64,000 nt of DNA, taken from positions 156,974 through 220,973 of the forward strand of contig JALBCR010002739.1 of assembly GCA_030710515.1 (NCBI GenBank). Reading direction: 5' to 3'. Below, piece by piece: positions 11,771 to 22,949 of the stretch. A program made the translations under genes and the position numbers. Every line of letters starts with the position of its first letter. Within the stretch, counting starts at the first letter, position 1. This DNA comes from Abscondita cerata (lineage: Eukaryota > Arthropoda > Insecta > Coleoptera > Lampyridae). Under the pieces are notes generated by a model. That model did not search any database and was not told the origin of the DNA. It saw only the letters and a list, made by a program, of their open reading frames with translations.

Positions 11771-12084
11771 GAACCACAACCCTCTTGTATTCATATTTTG
11801 AGAAATATTAGGATTTTCAGAAAAAAAATTTATTTGGCAGGTAAAGCGTGCCGAATCTCAAACTGATGCCAAAGTAAAATTTTGAGTAAAGTTTTATAAT
11901 GGATAAATATTAATTTAAAAAAAAAACTCGAGAAGACATATTTTATACGTAAATTTGTCGCCAAACATTTGCATTCCTTGCGCTGTAAGTACGGCTTGAA
12001 CACCAAGCGAGAAGTTTAGTTCAAGTCACTTATTCAGTCTGACAAAAAAAGGAAGTGTTGACAATGTATAAAGATCAAAAATAC
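11771..12084. other. Transition between satellite and minisatellite, nothing recognised
   Basis: AT-rich sequence lies between the last recognisable 1-kb satellite block and the first 18-bp repeat. No coding or repeat signal was seen. Confidence 0.4.
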
Positions 12085-14070
12085 TTATGAGTAGGATAAA
12101 ACTGGTAAAATTGGTAACTACTGTAAAATTGATAGTTAAGGTAAAAGTGGTAGCTAGGGTAAAACTGCTTACTACGATAAAATTGGTTACTACGGTAAAA
12201 TTAGTAACCACGGTAAAATTGAGTAAGTAAGGTAAAATTGGTAACTAAGGTAAAAATTGGTAACTAAGGTAAAATTGGTAGCTTAGGTAAAATTGGTAAC
12301 TAGGGTAAAATTGGTAATTTAGTTAAAATTGATAATCAGTGTAAAAATGATAATTAGCGTAAAACTGGTAACTAGGGTAAAATTGGTAATTAGGGTAAAC
12401 TTGGTAAGTAGGGTAAAACTGGTAACTAGGGTAAAACTGGTAACTAGGTAAAACTGGTAACTAGGGTAAAACTGGTAACTAAGGGTAAACTGGGTAACTA
12501 AGGTAAAACTAGTAACTTAGTAAAATTTGTAACTTGTAACGTGTAATGTGTAACCTGTAACGTGTAACTAAAAGCTGTAAAACTGTAACTAAAACTGGTA
12601 CCTAGAATTTAAACTGGTAACAAAGGTAAAATTGGTACACTAAGATAAAATTGGAACTAAGGAGTAAAATTGGTAACTAGGATAAAATTGGTAACTAAGA
12701 GTAATACTGGTAATTAGGGTAAAATTGGTAACTAGGGTAAAATTGGTAAGCAAGGTAAAATTAGTGACTTAGGTAAAAATGTAAAATTAATAACTTCGGT
12801 AAAATTGGTAACTAGGGTAAAATTGGTAACAAGGGTAAAATTGGCAACTAGTGTAAAATTGATAACTAGGTTAAAATTGATAACTAGGTTAAAATTTATA
12901 ACTAGGTTAAAATTAGTAACTAGGGTAAAATTGGTAGCTTGGGTAAAATTGGTAACTAGGATAAAATTGGTAACTAAGGTGAAATTAATAACTAGGGTAA
13001 AATTGGTAACTAGGGTAAAACTGATAACTAAGGTAAAATTAAACTAGGTTAAAATTGATAACTAGATTAAAATGGATAACTAGGTTAAATTTGGTAACTA
13101 GGGTAAAATTGGTAGTTTGGGTAAAATTAGTAACTAAGGTAAAATTGGTAATTTAGTTAAAATTAGGATTAAACTGGTAACACAGGTAAAATTGGTAACT
13201 AGGATAAAATTAGTAACTAGGATAAAATTGGTAATTACAGTAAAACTGGTAACTATGGTAAAACTGGTAACTTGGTAAAATTGGTAACTTGTAACGTGTA
13301 ATGTGTAACCTGTAAGTGTAACTAAATACTGTAATACTGTAATTGTAAAACTGGTTACTAGGATCAAACTGGTAACAAAGGTAAATTTAGTAACTAAGAT
13401 AAAATTGGTAACTAAGGTAAAATTGGTAACTAGGATAAAATTGGTAACTAGAGTAATACTGGTAACTAGGGTAAAATTAGTAACTTGGGTAAAATTGGTA
13501 ACTAGGGTAAAACTGGTAACCACGATAAAATTGGTAACTAAGGTAAAGGTGTAGCTAGGTAAAACTTGTAACTACGATAAAATTGGTAACTAAGGTAAAA
13601 GTGTTAGCTAGAGATTAAAATTGGTAACTAGGGTAAAATTGGAAACTAGGATAAAATTGGTAAACTAGTGTAAAATTGGTAACTAGAGCAAAAAATGATA
13701 ACTAAGGTAAAATGATAACTAGGTTAAAATTGATAACTAGGTTAAAATTGATAAGTAGGTTAAAATTAGTAAATAGGGTAAAACAGGTAGCTTTGGTAAA
13801 ATTGGTAACTAGAGTAAAATTGGTAACTTAGTTAAAATTGGTAACTAGTATAAAATTGGTAACTAGGATAAAACTGGTAACTTGGTAAAATTGGTGACTT
13901 GTAACGTGTAACTAAAAACTGTAAAACTGTAACGTAAAACTGGTAATTAGGAGTTAAACTGGTAACACAGGTAAAATTGGTAACTAGGATAAAATTGGTA
14001 ACTACGGTAAAATTGGTAACTAGGGTATAACTGGCAACTAGGGTAAAATTGGTAACTAGTGTAAATTAGT
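12085..14070. repeat. 18-bp minisatellite, consensus GGGTAAAATTGGTAACTA
   Basis: About 2 kb of tandem 18-bp units, with common variants AAAACTGG, GATAAAATT and GGTTAAAATTGATAACTA. Because 18 is a multiple of three, the array opens long artificial frames with a 6-residue period (VTRVKL on plus, NFTLVT on minus), which should not be annotated as proteins. A distinct spacer built on TAACGTGTAATGTGTAACCT recurs near 12525-12600, 13285-13345 and 13895-13935, giving a higher-order repeat of roughly 600-750 bp. Confidence 0.95.
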
Positions 14071-14625
14071 AATTTCCAACCCATTTTCTTTCATTCTCAC
14101 ACCTCTGCTCCGTACATCATCATTTTTGACAATCCTCTCGAATAACCAACGTCTTTCTTTGCAAATCTTCCTCAAATATTTATCCCCTATTCCCCACACT
14201 TGTCCGACTATCATATTTCCTTTCTTTCTAATTCCCTTATTTGTTCACTATCGTTGTTATCATATTTTAGGAAATATCTTATATACTTCTATTTGTCTAC
14301 GATCTCTATTTCTTCCTCTCTCCAACGTCGTAATACTTCTTGTTTTCTTCATTTTAAATTCCATAATCTTTATTTTGTTTACGTTTGCCTCTAACTTTTT
14401 CTCTTTTAAGTATTTTTCTTAGAACTGTTATTACCTCTTTCATATCTGCTTCACTTTTTGCTATCACCAACTATGTCGTCCACATACGCCAATACTCCTA
14501 CTTTTTTTCTTTCTACCACTATTCCTCACACCTGGTGTCACTCTAATTACTCTTCTATAACTCTAATATACAAAGAAAATAAACATGGCAGCATGGAAAA
14601 GAATTTAATTTTAATTTTATTTTTT
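14071..14625 (-). pseudogene. LINE reverse transcriptase remnant (family shared with 17520 and 62840)
   Basis: The pyrimidine-rich plus strand is the antisense of a non-LTR retrotransposon. On the minus strand, broken frames give VGVLAYVDDIV near 14500-14465 (the RT catalytic box, normally YADD, here YVDD). K-rich sequence follows, ending in a SDKCGE-like stretch near 14200. The same order occurs at 62840-64000 at clear nucleotide similarity. Multiple stops show it is dead. Clade not assigned. Confidence 0.7.
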
Positions 14626-15344
14626 TATTTACAAACAGATAGATCTAATTGAATTTTGTAGTTGTTTTTACATTTGATTCCGATTAGATTAATTGAAAGA
14701 TGCAAGTACACATTGATTGTATTACACTAATCATTAGTATTGGGCTTTGACAAAGATTTTCACGAAAATGACCATCACTATTATGGTAATAAGGTTAATT
14801 ACATAGTTATTTGCAGTGTAGGTGAGTTTTTCTTTGTGACTAAGTCTCTTTTACTACAAAAATTTAAATATTTTTTCTTGGTTTCATCTATGTTTTTGCC
14901 GAAATTATCATTAGACTTGCTAGTTCTCTGAAGTTTGTGATGATTTTACATTAGAAGATAAAAATTACAAATTTATTACATAACTCACTTTATTTTCATT
15001 TTTGATAAAATCTCACGACAATACACAAAACGTCCACAACAGAACTATAAAGTATAACCATGGACGATAATTGTGTTTTAGCAAAGACTCTGCGCCGTAA
15101 AAACTGATAACTAATATCAGTGCTTGAAATGTTTATTCACAAAAACTGTAAAAATGGTTATGAAATTTGACTATACAATTCTTGACAGAAAACCTGATAA
15201 GTGAACTCTGAAATTGCAACCTTGGCAACTTGATTTAATATTTCAACCGTGGAATGAGATTTTTTTACAATGATTGTGACCGCGTAAGTTATAGAATTTG
15301 TTCATTTAAAGAGTTTTTGTGTGTGTGTTTTTATTTTTTTTAAG
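14626..15344. other. No recognised feature
   Basis: AT-rich sequence with short open frames only (for example 14740-14931). No domain or repeat was recognised. Confidence 0.4.
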
Positions 15345-15735
15345 AGGTTTTTAGTGCAATATAAAATATGGAAGGTGATCAGTACTTTACAGTACTCCAT
15401 GGTCAACAAGAAAAACATGTTGTTCCTGAGAATCTCCACTTTGGTTTCCGGACCTGGTCATCAAGACCCTTCCGGATAATTAGGAAAAATGTGCACACTT
15501 AATTAATATTATTACATGTGAATACTAGGGTGGGTAAGAGTTGGCATGTTTAGGTTTTAGTGGTTTTCCTAAACCTTGAAGTAAATGCTTTACCAAGACA
15601 AACCAATCCACAATTGCACACGGTTTCGTCACCACACTGTACAGGTTTATACTGATCTTCTGGGGCACCATACATAACACTTACACCACAATACAATATT
15701 TAAAATGTACCATACGATTAAATAAATAAATAAAT
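15345..15735 (+). mobile_element. Internally deleted derivative of the jockey-like LINE (5' and 3' ends only)
   Basis: Positions 15345-~15490 match the 5' end of the LINE at 31606-36100, including its first codons. From about 15494 (CACACTTAATTAATATTA) the sequence jumps directly to that LINE's 3' end and runs to its AAAT-repeat tail at 15720-15735. About 4 kb of coding region is missing. The result is a ~390-bp SINE-like element with both LINE termini. An intact 44-codon ORF (15368-15502) fuses the LINE N-terminus MEGDQYFTVLHGQQEKHVV to the 3' leader. The extreme 5' boundary is approximate. Confidence 0.85.
15368..15502 (+). CDS. 44-aa ORF, N-terminus of a LINE protein left by internal deletion
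   Basis: The frame starts MEGDQYFTVLHG and stays open through VPENLHFGFRTWSSRPF to TAA at 15500-15502. It is the amino-terminal ~42 residues of the jockey-like LINE product; the full-length copy starts its homologous frame at 36058 on the minus strand. No known domain is visible in so short a segment. It is probably a passive remnant rather than a gene, but unlike the parent copy it carries no internal stop. Confidence 0.35.
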   Translation: MEGDQYFTVLHGQQEKHVVPENLHFGFRTWSSRPFRIIRKNVHT

Positions 15736-16208
15736 TTAAGTGGCACGAAAGGTAGCCTTTACAAAAGTAAATCAAGGGATTCCACCGCGGACGGAGCTTT
15801 TAAACACTTTTTTGTTATTACTATTACTTTTGCCATAAAAAAACAAACACTACAGCATAAGACAAATACCAAAGACTGCGCAATCCCTTGTTTGTTACTT
15901 GCTAATAAGAGATAAATACTATGGTGTAAGATATAAGATAGTAATCAAAGTCATCAATGCAACCTCACGATCCAGTTGCTGTCAAAAGATGTAGGCTAGA
16001 GTCAATGGTATAAGACAGTTTCCAAAATCAACGTTAACCCTTTCTGTTTTTCTACATATCAAAAGGACCAACACTAATAGTCGTGGTGTAACACCCAACC
16101 CTGTTTTAAACGAACAGTACTTTTAAATGGACAACAGCAGACTGTGTAGAATTATTTAAAAAAGTATTCTAATAAAAGAATACATTTCAAACAGCATTAC
16201 TTTTTATA
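15736..16208. other. No recognised feature
   Basis: Non-coding sequence between the deleted LINE copy and the first small MITE. No motif was recognised. Confidence 0.4.
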
Positions 16209-16210
16209 TA

Positions 16211-16302
16211 CAAGGATTTATATCCCACAACGTTTTGACAGTCTAATATTTCGAGAACTTCTCATTTCCGGTCATGTGACCTCAACTTTTTGGACCAACT
16301 TG
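16211..16302. mobile_element. 92-bp MITE, short member of a CAAR-tipped family
   Basis: The ends CAAGGATTTATATCCCACAA and (reverse) CAAGTTGGTCC are flanked by TA at 16209-16210 and 16303-16304, the Tc1/mariner pattern. The element is an inverted, internally shortened relative of the copy at 16650-16826; shared blocks include CCCACAA.GTTTTGA and TCATTTCCGGT. Confidence 0.65.
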
Positions 16303-16649
16303 TATAATAACTTATTTTGTAACAGCACTTTATAAAACAAATTTAACCATATAACACTCGTCATGATTGTAGTGTACAATAATGATATTATGGGCCATTA
16401 ACTAGATACAAATAACAACAAAAATAAATAATTTGGAAAATACATAACATAATTATTTATTTATTTACTTTATTCTTTTCAATTACCTCTGTTACGTATT
16501 TCAATAAAATTATTTATTGTTGGTACTATTTTTGAAACTACACACCCATCCAATTAATGACCCATATTATCATTATTGCACACTAGAGTCGTGAGAAGTG
16601 GTATTGTTGAATTTATTTTTCAAATGGATGTCGAAAATGTATTATTATA

Positions 16650-16826
16650 CAGGTTGTACCATCGAAAACAAAAGTTAAGATTACGTAACCGGAAATGAGA
16701 AAACTCGGAAATTTTTTAGAGTAAATGTATGCATCAATTTTGACAATTTTTAGCTGCTAAATTTCATACTTGTTATCTGAACTTTTTTCAAAATATTGGA
16801 CCATCAAAACTTTGTGGGACACTTTG
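16650..16826. mobile_element. 177-bp MITE of the same family
   Basis: Ends CAGGTTGTACCATCGAAAAC and (reverse) CAAAGTGTCCCACAAAGTTT, with TA at 16648-16649 and 16827-16828. It lies in inverted orientation to the 92-bp copy 350 bp away. No coding capacity. Confidence 0.7.
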
Positions 16827-16828
16827 TA

Positions 16829-17515
16829 TAACTTGTCGCATTTACGATTGAGACGCTAAATAAAATTATTGCTCAGATTTGGATTTCTTATTTTTGGTCA
16901 AAAACAATTTACATTTATATTTTGAGTGAAATATTCTTCTTATGACTACTATACTCCAGTTTTTTTACGAAAGAGAATAAGAAGGCATTGCACTCCAAAA
17001 AAATACAAATATTTAATAAAATGTAGCACATAATCAATAAAATGCACATACTCAAAACTCAAAACAATGTAAAGAACTGACTTATTACATAGACACCATT
17101 TGAATGTTGATTTACTTGCAATAAAAGTTGTTACTCTTTCCCGTAAAACGAAGTAGACCGTTTTTTAAAAATATTTCATAGGCAAAATATTATTAGATTT
17201 TGCTACGTATAAAGTGTAAACAAGAGAAAGTGGCATTAGCGCCTATTTTTTACAATTACTCTCAGAAAAAAAATTACAACGTTTTTAATTAAACCACCAA
17301 ATTGAACCACTTTTAAAAAACTATAGCTAGACAATTAAAACAAGTAAGAGATTTAGTTGTTACATCAATCAGTTAATGTTTTCGATCAAAATTTTATTCA
17401 CTGTATATACATATACGTTTTTACAGTGGATTCGGTTATTCCTGCATTCTTATATCCGAAAAGTAAACAAAACCAAAAATTAAAATGAACATTATAGAAA
17501 AGTAAACAAAAATTT
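16829..17515. other. No recognised feature
   Basis: AT-rich sequence. No domain, tandem repeat or inverted repeat was recognised. Confidence 0.4.
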
Positions 17516-17519
17516 TTAC

Positions 17520-17985
17520 TTTCTCTCCTACCTGGGTTTTTCTCTTTTCTTATAATCTCTTCCATCCACTTCGGTCTTCCCTCAATATCGTTTTCCCCTT
17601 CTTTTCCTTTTTTCTCTTAGTTCTTCACACTCTTCTCTCATATGCTTAATGTTTTCTATCATTACCCACATAATCAACATTTTCTTTTTCGTCCACCTGC
17701 CAATATTTATTTTCATTCTCTTTATTTCCTTTCTAAACCTTTGCTATGATCTTTTTATATTTTTTGTTATTATTTTATTGTATTTTCTGTTGTATTTTCC
17801 TTCTTTAATTTTGTTCTCTCCTGCTTCTGATTATCCTTATCGCTTTTGGTTACCTCTTCTATCATACTCCATCTTCCCTTTCTTCTCCTCTCTACCTCTT
17901 TTTCTTGCATACCATCCTCTTTTATAATATAACCTCTTATCTTCCCGTCCTCCATTTATTTTCCTCTCCTTTACTTGCATCCATG
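17520..17985 (-). pseudogene. LINE C-terminal remnant (same family as 14071 and 62840)
   Basis: The minus strand encodes a lysine/glutamate-rich, stop-broken frame (for example EKEVERRRKGRWSMIEEV near 17900). This is typical of the basic, charged region after the RT domain in this LINE family. The plus strand is correspondingly pyrimidine-rich and gives spurious membrane-like frames. It is not contiguous with the 14.1-kb piece. Confidence 0.55.
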
Positions 17986-18203
17986 CAGCTTGTTAATTAG
18001 TTATTATAAATTCATTAAATTACTTTTACATGTTCGCCTTAGTTTTTTGTCCTGATATCTCATGAACTACAGTTACTATTTTAACAGTGTAAAACGCCTT
18101 TATTCAAACAACGACTATGGCATTGAAAATTATTATACAGGGTCGGGCACTACCAACGAATTATTCTATACCAATAAAACTAAAAATAATGTAAGAAATC
18201 TTA

Positions 18204-18226
18204 AACACATATATATATATATATCG
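18204..18226. repeat. (AT)n microsatellite
   Basis: A short AT-dinucleotide run beside the left end of the foldback element. Confidence 0.8.
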
Positions 18227-18240
18227 AGATTATTTAAATC

Positions 18241-19689
18241 CACATTTTAAAAATATTTTTGATTGTACGGGGTGCTCCAGAAACACGTACTATATCAAAG
18301 TTGGGTTATTTTTAAATGGAACACCCTGTATTTTTTCTATTTTTTAAATTGTAGGATAACAAATAATGTATGTTCTTTAACATGTTTTTATTCCAACTTA
18401 CACCCGTTTCCGAGATAAATCAATTTTACTTGATTTGCAGACCATCAAAAAATGCAATGACTTCAAGATAAATAAGAACCAACAATTTTGTTTTACATTA
18501 CTTTATTAAAACCCTTCAATACCTCTTTTGCAATATTTACTATTATGTTATGATGTACAGGGTGTTTTAAATACTATTGCATAACGCTAACGACTTAAAA
18601 CTTAAAATAACTTGCTTAACTTAAATGGAACATCTTGCATTTCGGTAGCCTGTTAGAGTCAGGAACTAGTTACCTTTTAATTGGTATTAGGTTACGAACC
18701 CCTAACTCTGATTTGTTTTCAGAACAAAATAACAGAAATGTGCTCATGACTTATGCCGGGTTCTAAGAGTCAGCCAAATCACGCCCACCTGTCACAAACA
18801 ACAACAACCGTTATTAGTTTTATCAAAAATTAATGACACTGTAAACATTGGTAACTTTGTTAAAAAAATTCTAAAAATAATGGTTTTCCGAAATTATCGT
18901 ACTACTATTAGAGCAATTTGTATTACATTCTTAGTTAACAAGTTAAAGTCGATTTTTACAGTAAGATTGATTTTGATGTACCAAATAAAGGTTGCTGTTG
19001 TTAAACATCAGTAAATTGTGACCGGTGTGCGTAACTCGACTGACTCTTAGAGCCCGTGGATATTAGTCATAAGCACATTTCTGTTTATTTTTCTGAAAAA
19101 ATAATTTTTAAGGTAAATATTTAGAACTGAAAGTTGGAAGATAATGTCCATATTGAAGATATTTTACAGGTAAGTTAGACTCCGGTAGATCGTAAATTGT
19201 TAAACTATCAAATTTTTAAATATCTCGAAAACTATCAGACTTAGGAATTGATAACCCTAATACCGACTAAAAGGTAATTAATTTCAGCTTTTAAAAACTA
19301 CAAAAATGTAGGGTGTTCCATTCAAGTTAAGCAAGTCATTTGAGTTTTAAGTCGTTAATGTTATGCGATGGTATTAAAAACACCCTGTACATCATAACAT
19401 AATAGTAAATATTGCAAAAGAGATGTTGAAAGTTCTTAGTAAAGTGGTGTAAACCAAACTTGTTTGTTCTTATTTAACCTGAAGTTATTGCATTTTTGGG
19501 AAGGTCTGCAAATTAGGAAAAGTCGATTTATTTCGGAAACGGATGTAAGTTGGTATAGAAACATTATTATTTATCATACAATTCAAAAATAGAAAAAAAT
19601 TACAGAGTGTTCTATTTAAAATAACCCAACTTTGATATAGTACGTGTTTCTGAAGCACCCTGTACAATCAAAAATATTTTTAAAATGTG
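18241..19689. mobile_element. 1.45-kb foldback (palindromic) element
   Basis: The two halves are imperfect inverted copies around a centre near 18965. Both outer ends read CACATTTTAAAAATATTTTT followed by GATTGTAC and GGGTGCT.CAGAAACACG. Paired blocks include GTACTATATCAAAGTTGGGT, the CATCATAACATAATAGTAAA stretch and the GTGCTCATGACTTATGCC/ATTAGTCATAAGCAC region. Short ACACCCTGTA-type tips recur inside the arms. No ORF of note. Target-site duplication is unclear. Confidence 0.85.
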
Positions 19690-19740
19690 TGTACGGACAT
19701 ACATAATCTAAAATCTCTTCTGCCGTTTTCAACGTAGAGG

Positions 19741-20391
19741 GTTAATTATTTAATTAAGTCTCTATTCCTTTGATAGCCATCTTCCATCCCTTCCTGTCCT
19801 TTGCACATTCTTTTTGCTACTTTCCATGATCTTCCAATTCCATTCAAAGTTCTTCTTGGTTTTCCTTTTTCTTGCTTTCCTTGTGTTCTTGCTTCTACAC
19901 TTGTCTCACTTCTCATTTGCATTAAGTCGTACTAAATGATCCACCACCTTAAGACTGCTTTTTCTTGACACTTTTGGCACTAATTACACTGAGTTCTTCC
20001 CTAATATCATTATTTTTTTCTGTCTAATCATGTATATCCTGCTACCCCTCTTTTGAAAATTCAATTTCAGCTGCTTGAATCTTGCTTGTTATCTTTTTAT
20101 TAACTGTCCAAGTTTCACTTCTGTATAATATACTGTCTTGTAAACTATTATTTTTGTTTTCTTAGATATTTCTTATTTATTGATGATGAAACCATTTTTC
20201 AGACTTTGGTATAATCTTGCTGTTGCGGCTATTCTGTTATTGATTTAATTTTCTACGTTCCCTGTTCTATTGAAGATTACTCCAAAGTATTTGTACTCTT
20301 CTACCTGTAGTATTGGGGTTTCTTTAATTGTTATCTGTGTCTTTTTATTTTCATCTTTTGTTACGGCAAGTATTTTAGTTTTATTTGTGTT
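19741..20391 (-). pseudogene. LINE RT C-terminal part (3' half of the mariner-interrupted LINE)
   Basis: Minus-strand frames give NTNKTKILAV, then VEEYKYFGVIFNRTGNVEN and a NRIAATARLYQSLK-like stretch, and end with KGKPRRTLNG.GRSWK near 19860-19800. These are the post-catalytic RT region and basic C-terminal tail of endonuclease/reverse-transcriptase LINEs. Stops and shifts are frequent. The frame continues across the mariner insertion into 21669-22945. Confidence 0.75.
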
Positions 20392-20393
20392 TA

Positions 20394-21666
20394 CGAGGAT
20401 ATATTGAAAAATGCTTAGCCTACTATAGAACCAAACAAAATTTCAATGTCAAAATATTTTATTACTCAACATATTCTCCTCTTAATTGGATACATTTTTT
20501 ACAGCAAACCTGCAACGTCTCTAAACCTTTTAAAAAAATGTTTCTTCTTGCTCTGCAAACTAGACCTCCACAGCTTCTATTACCTCCTTGTTGGAAGAAA
20601 ATGTACGATCTTTTAAACTTTTTTTCAGTTGAGGAAAGAGGTGATAGTCGGACGGAGCCAAATCGAGTGAATAAGGGGGGTGTTCTAGTAATTCAAACCC
20701 TAAATTACGAATTTTTTGCATGGCAACATGAGATTTGTGTGCAGGGGCGTTGTCCTGCAAAAACAAAACACCTTTGGATAGCTTTCCGCGTCTTTTCTCT
20801 TTAATATTTTCCCGTAGAGTGGTCAGTAATCTCGAATAGTAATCTCCAGTTATTGTTCTACCCTTATCCAAAAAATCAATCATGATTACTTCATGGCAAT
20901 CCCAAAAAACTGAAGCAAGTTTGGACACGAAACTTCTTAGGTCTTGGAGAACCAGAGTGTCGCCATTCCATCGATTGTTGCTTTGTTTCGGGATCGTAGA
21001 AATGTACCCAAGTCTCATCCATAGTAACAATTCGGTTTAAGAAGTCTACATCGTTTTCAAATCGAGCACAGATCGAACGCGATGCTTCTACCCTTGAACG
21101 CTTTTGGTCAACATTCAAACATTTGGGGATCCATTTTGCAGCAATTTTCCTCATGTCCGAATTGACGTGAACCATATTATGAACGCGTTCGTATGAAATA
21201 TTCAGTGCTTCAGATATCCGTTTTAGCCCAATTCGACGGTCTGATAAAATCATGTCATGAACTGCATCGATATTTTCGGGGACTGACACAGAAACTGGCC
21301 TTCCCGATCGGTCATCATCTTCAATGGAAAATTTACCTCTTTTGAAGCTTGCATTCCAATTTTTGACGGTCGCATACGAAGGACATTGATCACCAAGGGT
21401 ATTAAGCATAACTTCGTAAATCTGCTTACCTCTTAACCCTTTTAAATACAGGTACTTGATGATGGCTCGATACTCCAATTTTTCGATTTTCACAATTTCG
21501 GTGGACATCTTTTTTCATTTAATTTATTGCGTGACTCTGGTTTACTTTTTGACGTCAAACTTTACACTGACACTTCTAATAAGTTATTGTTCGTTGCTAT
21601 GGTAACGCAATATTTTGTTTATGCAAGGAACTGGTCTAGGCTAACTAGATAATCAATACATCCTCG
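20394..21666 (-). mobile_element. Full-length but inactive mariner transposon
   Basis: The 1,273-bp element has imperfect ~29-bp inverted repeats (CGAGGATATATTGAAAAATG and, reversed, CGAGGATGTATTGATTATCT) flanked by TA at 20392-20393 and 21667-21668. Length, ends and TA target fit mariner. It is inserted in an older LINE in the same orientation, between the FADDIALIA box and the KTKILAV segment. Confidence 0.95.
20470..21508 (-). pseudogene. Mariner transposase (frameshift and nonsense mutations)
   Basis: A cut-and-paste DD34D transposase. The start ATG at 21508 leads into the N-terminal helix-turn-helix region (YPSYATVKNW-like, RSGRPV). The catalytic motifs TMDETWVHFY (about residue 160), FLQDNAPAHKS and DLAPSDYHLFP are all present, so the three aspartates are conserved. 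The WVPHEL motif reads KWIPKCL. A frameshift near 20920-20925 separates KKFRVQ from KLASVFWDCHE. Downstream, the expected Trp codon after EAVEV is TAG, and another stop follows in the tail (FFKRFRDVAGLL*). With its frames combined the protein would be close to the usual ~345 residues. Non-functional, but its recognisable motifs suggest moderate age. Confidence 0.95.
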
Positions 21667-21668
21667 TA

Positions 21669-22945
21669 TATTCATAAATTTCTTTTCTAGTTCTTGGATC
21701 CACACATTTAAATTGTGTTGTAATGTTTTTCAAGGAGTTAGCTATTAGTGCTATGTCATCCGCAAAAGGCATCCGCTTATTGATTATTCTTTCCAATTTA
21801 TATAATCCTACCCCACATCTCTATTGATTTTGTTTTACTTTCTATTGTTATAGCATCCATGAAAAGAATAAATAGTAGTGGGCTGAGCACACCTCTTTGT
21901 TTCTCTCCTTTATTTGTTACAAATTGTTCCGAAGTAGTGTTAAGTGTTCTTACTACATTTGTGCAATTTTTATATATTGATTTAATTTCGCTTATTAGCT
22001 CCTTGCTGATTTTTAGTTTTCTATTCCGGCATCTCCCATATATTTTAGCAATTCTGGCCTGCTTATCTCGCTTTGTTGCTTTGGTACTTCAGTTGTTTCT
22101 TTTTGTTTTATGCTCTGTTCATTTTTTTGTTCCTATCTGGTCCATCAAGCAGTTCAATAAAATGTTCCTTCCATCTTGCTATTATATGGTCACTATCGCT
22201 CATTGTTACTCCCTTATTTCGTTTTTAATGTACCTTTTTGTTCCTTGCTTTTCTTTCTTCATATTTTTAAAGTCCTATAGAATAGTTTTGTATTTGTTTC
22301 ACTATCCTTTTCCATCTTCTGTTCAAAGTCCTCCAATTCTAATTGTTTTGCTGTTTGTATCATATGTTTCACTCTTTTTCTGTGTTCCTTATACTCATTG
22401 TATGTTTCTTGATTTTCACAGTTAAGTATCTTTTCCAAGTTTTTTCTTGTATTGTATGACCTTTTAAGTTCGTTATTCCACCAGCTTGTTTTCTTTTTAG
22501 TTATTCTTCGTTGTGGTGATTCCACATACTTCTGCTGCCGTGTTTAATATTATTTCTTTAAAAATTTTGCCATTGTTTTTCTATTTCATGTGCTTCACAT
22601 TTTTTATATTTTGGAATGTATCCCTTATTTTTTCTTCGTATGTCTTTCTTATTTCTGTATTTTGTAATTTATGTACTTTTATTGTTTGTATACTAATGGA
22701 CTTTTAGCTTTTTTTATTTTGTGTTTTGGACTTCTGTTCTATTCGTAATTTCATAGTGACTTTAAGTAGTGATCTGAAGCAATTTAATAATTCCGATTGA
22801 CTTTTACATCCATTATGTTTTTCCTTTCACTTTTATTTGCTACGAAATAGTCGATGATGGATTTTTTTCTGCTTGGTTCTTCCTCGTGTACTTATGTTTA
22901 TCTTAATACGAAAATTTTCAATTTTTTTAATCCATTTTTCCAGAA
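21669..22945 (-). pseudogene. LINE ORF2 middle part (EN end, linker, RT)
   Basis: Read on the minus strand: an endonuclease end (KKSIIDYFVANKSERKN, then NY.IASDHYL) near 22870-22760, a linker frame with KKTSWWNNELKRSYNTRKN (22525-22259), then RT segments RGVLSPLLFILFMDAI near 21890 and FADDIALIANSL near 21750. Between linker and RT the usual N-terminal RT motifs are missing, so the copy carries an internal deletion. It joins the segment at 19741-20391 across the mariner. Confidence 0.8.
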
Positions 22946-22949
22946 AAAC

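Noticed and set aside
12805..13523. Open frames with VTRVKL and NFTLVT repeats
   Set aside because: They are produced by the 18-bp minisatellite, whose period is a multiple of three. There is no independent coding evidence.
12085..14070. Possible CRISPR-like or direct-repeat array
   Set aside because: The repeats are contiguous 18-bp units without unique spacers, in a eukaryotic genome; it is a minisatellite.
20385..20804. 139-codon ORF on the plus strand
   Set aside because: It is antisense to the mariner transposase.
21859..22425. 188-codon hydrophobic ORF on the plus strand
   Set aside because: Antisense shadow of the minus-strand LINE, whose K/E-rich codons read as F/L/S on the other strand. 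The same explains plus frames near 14200, 17650, 23380, 47483, 49302 and 62954.
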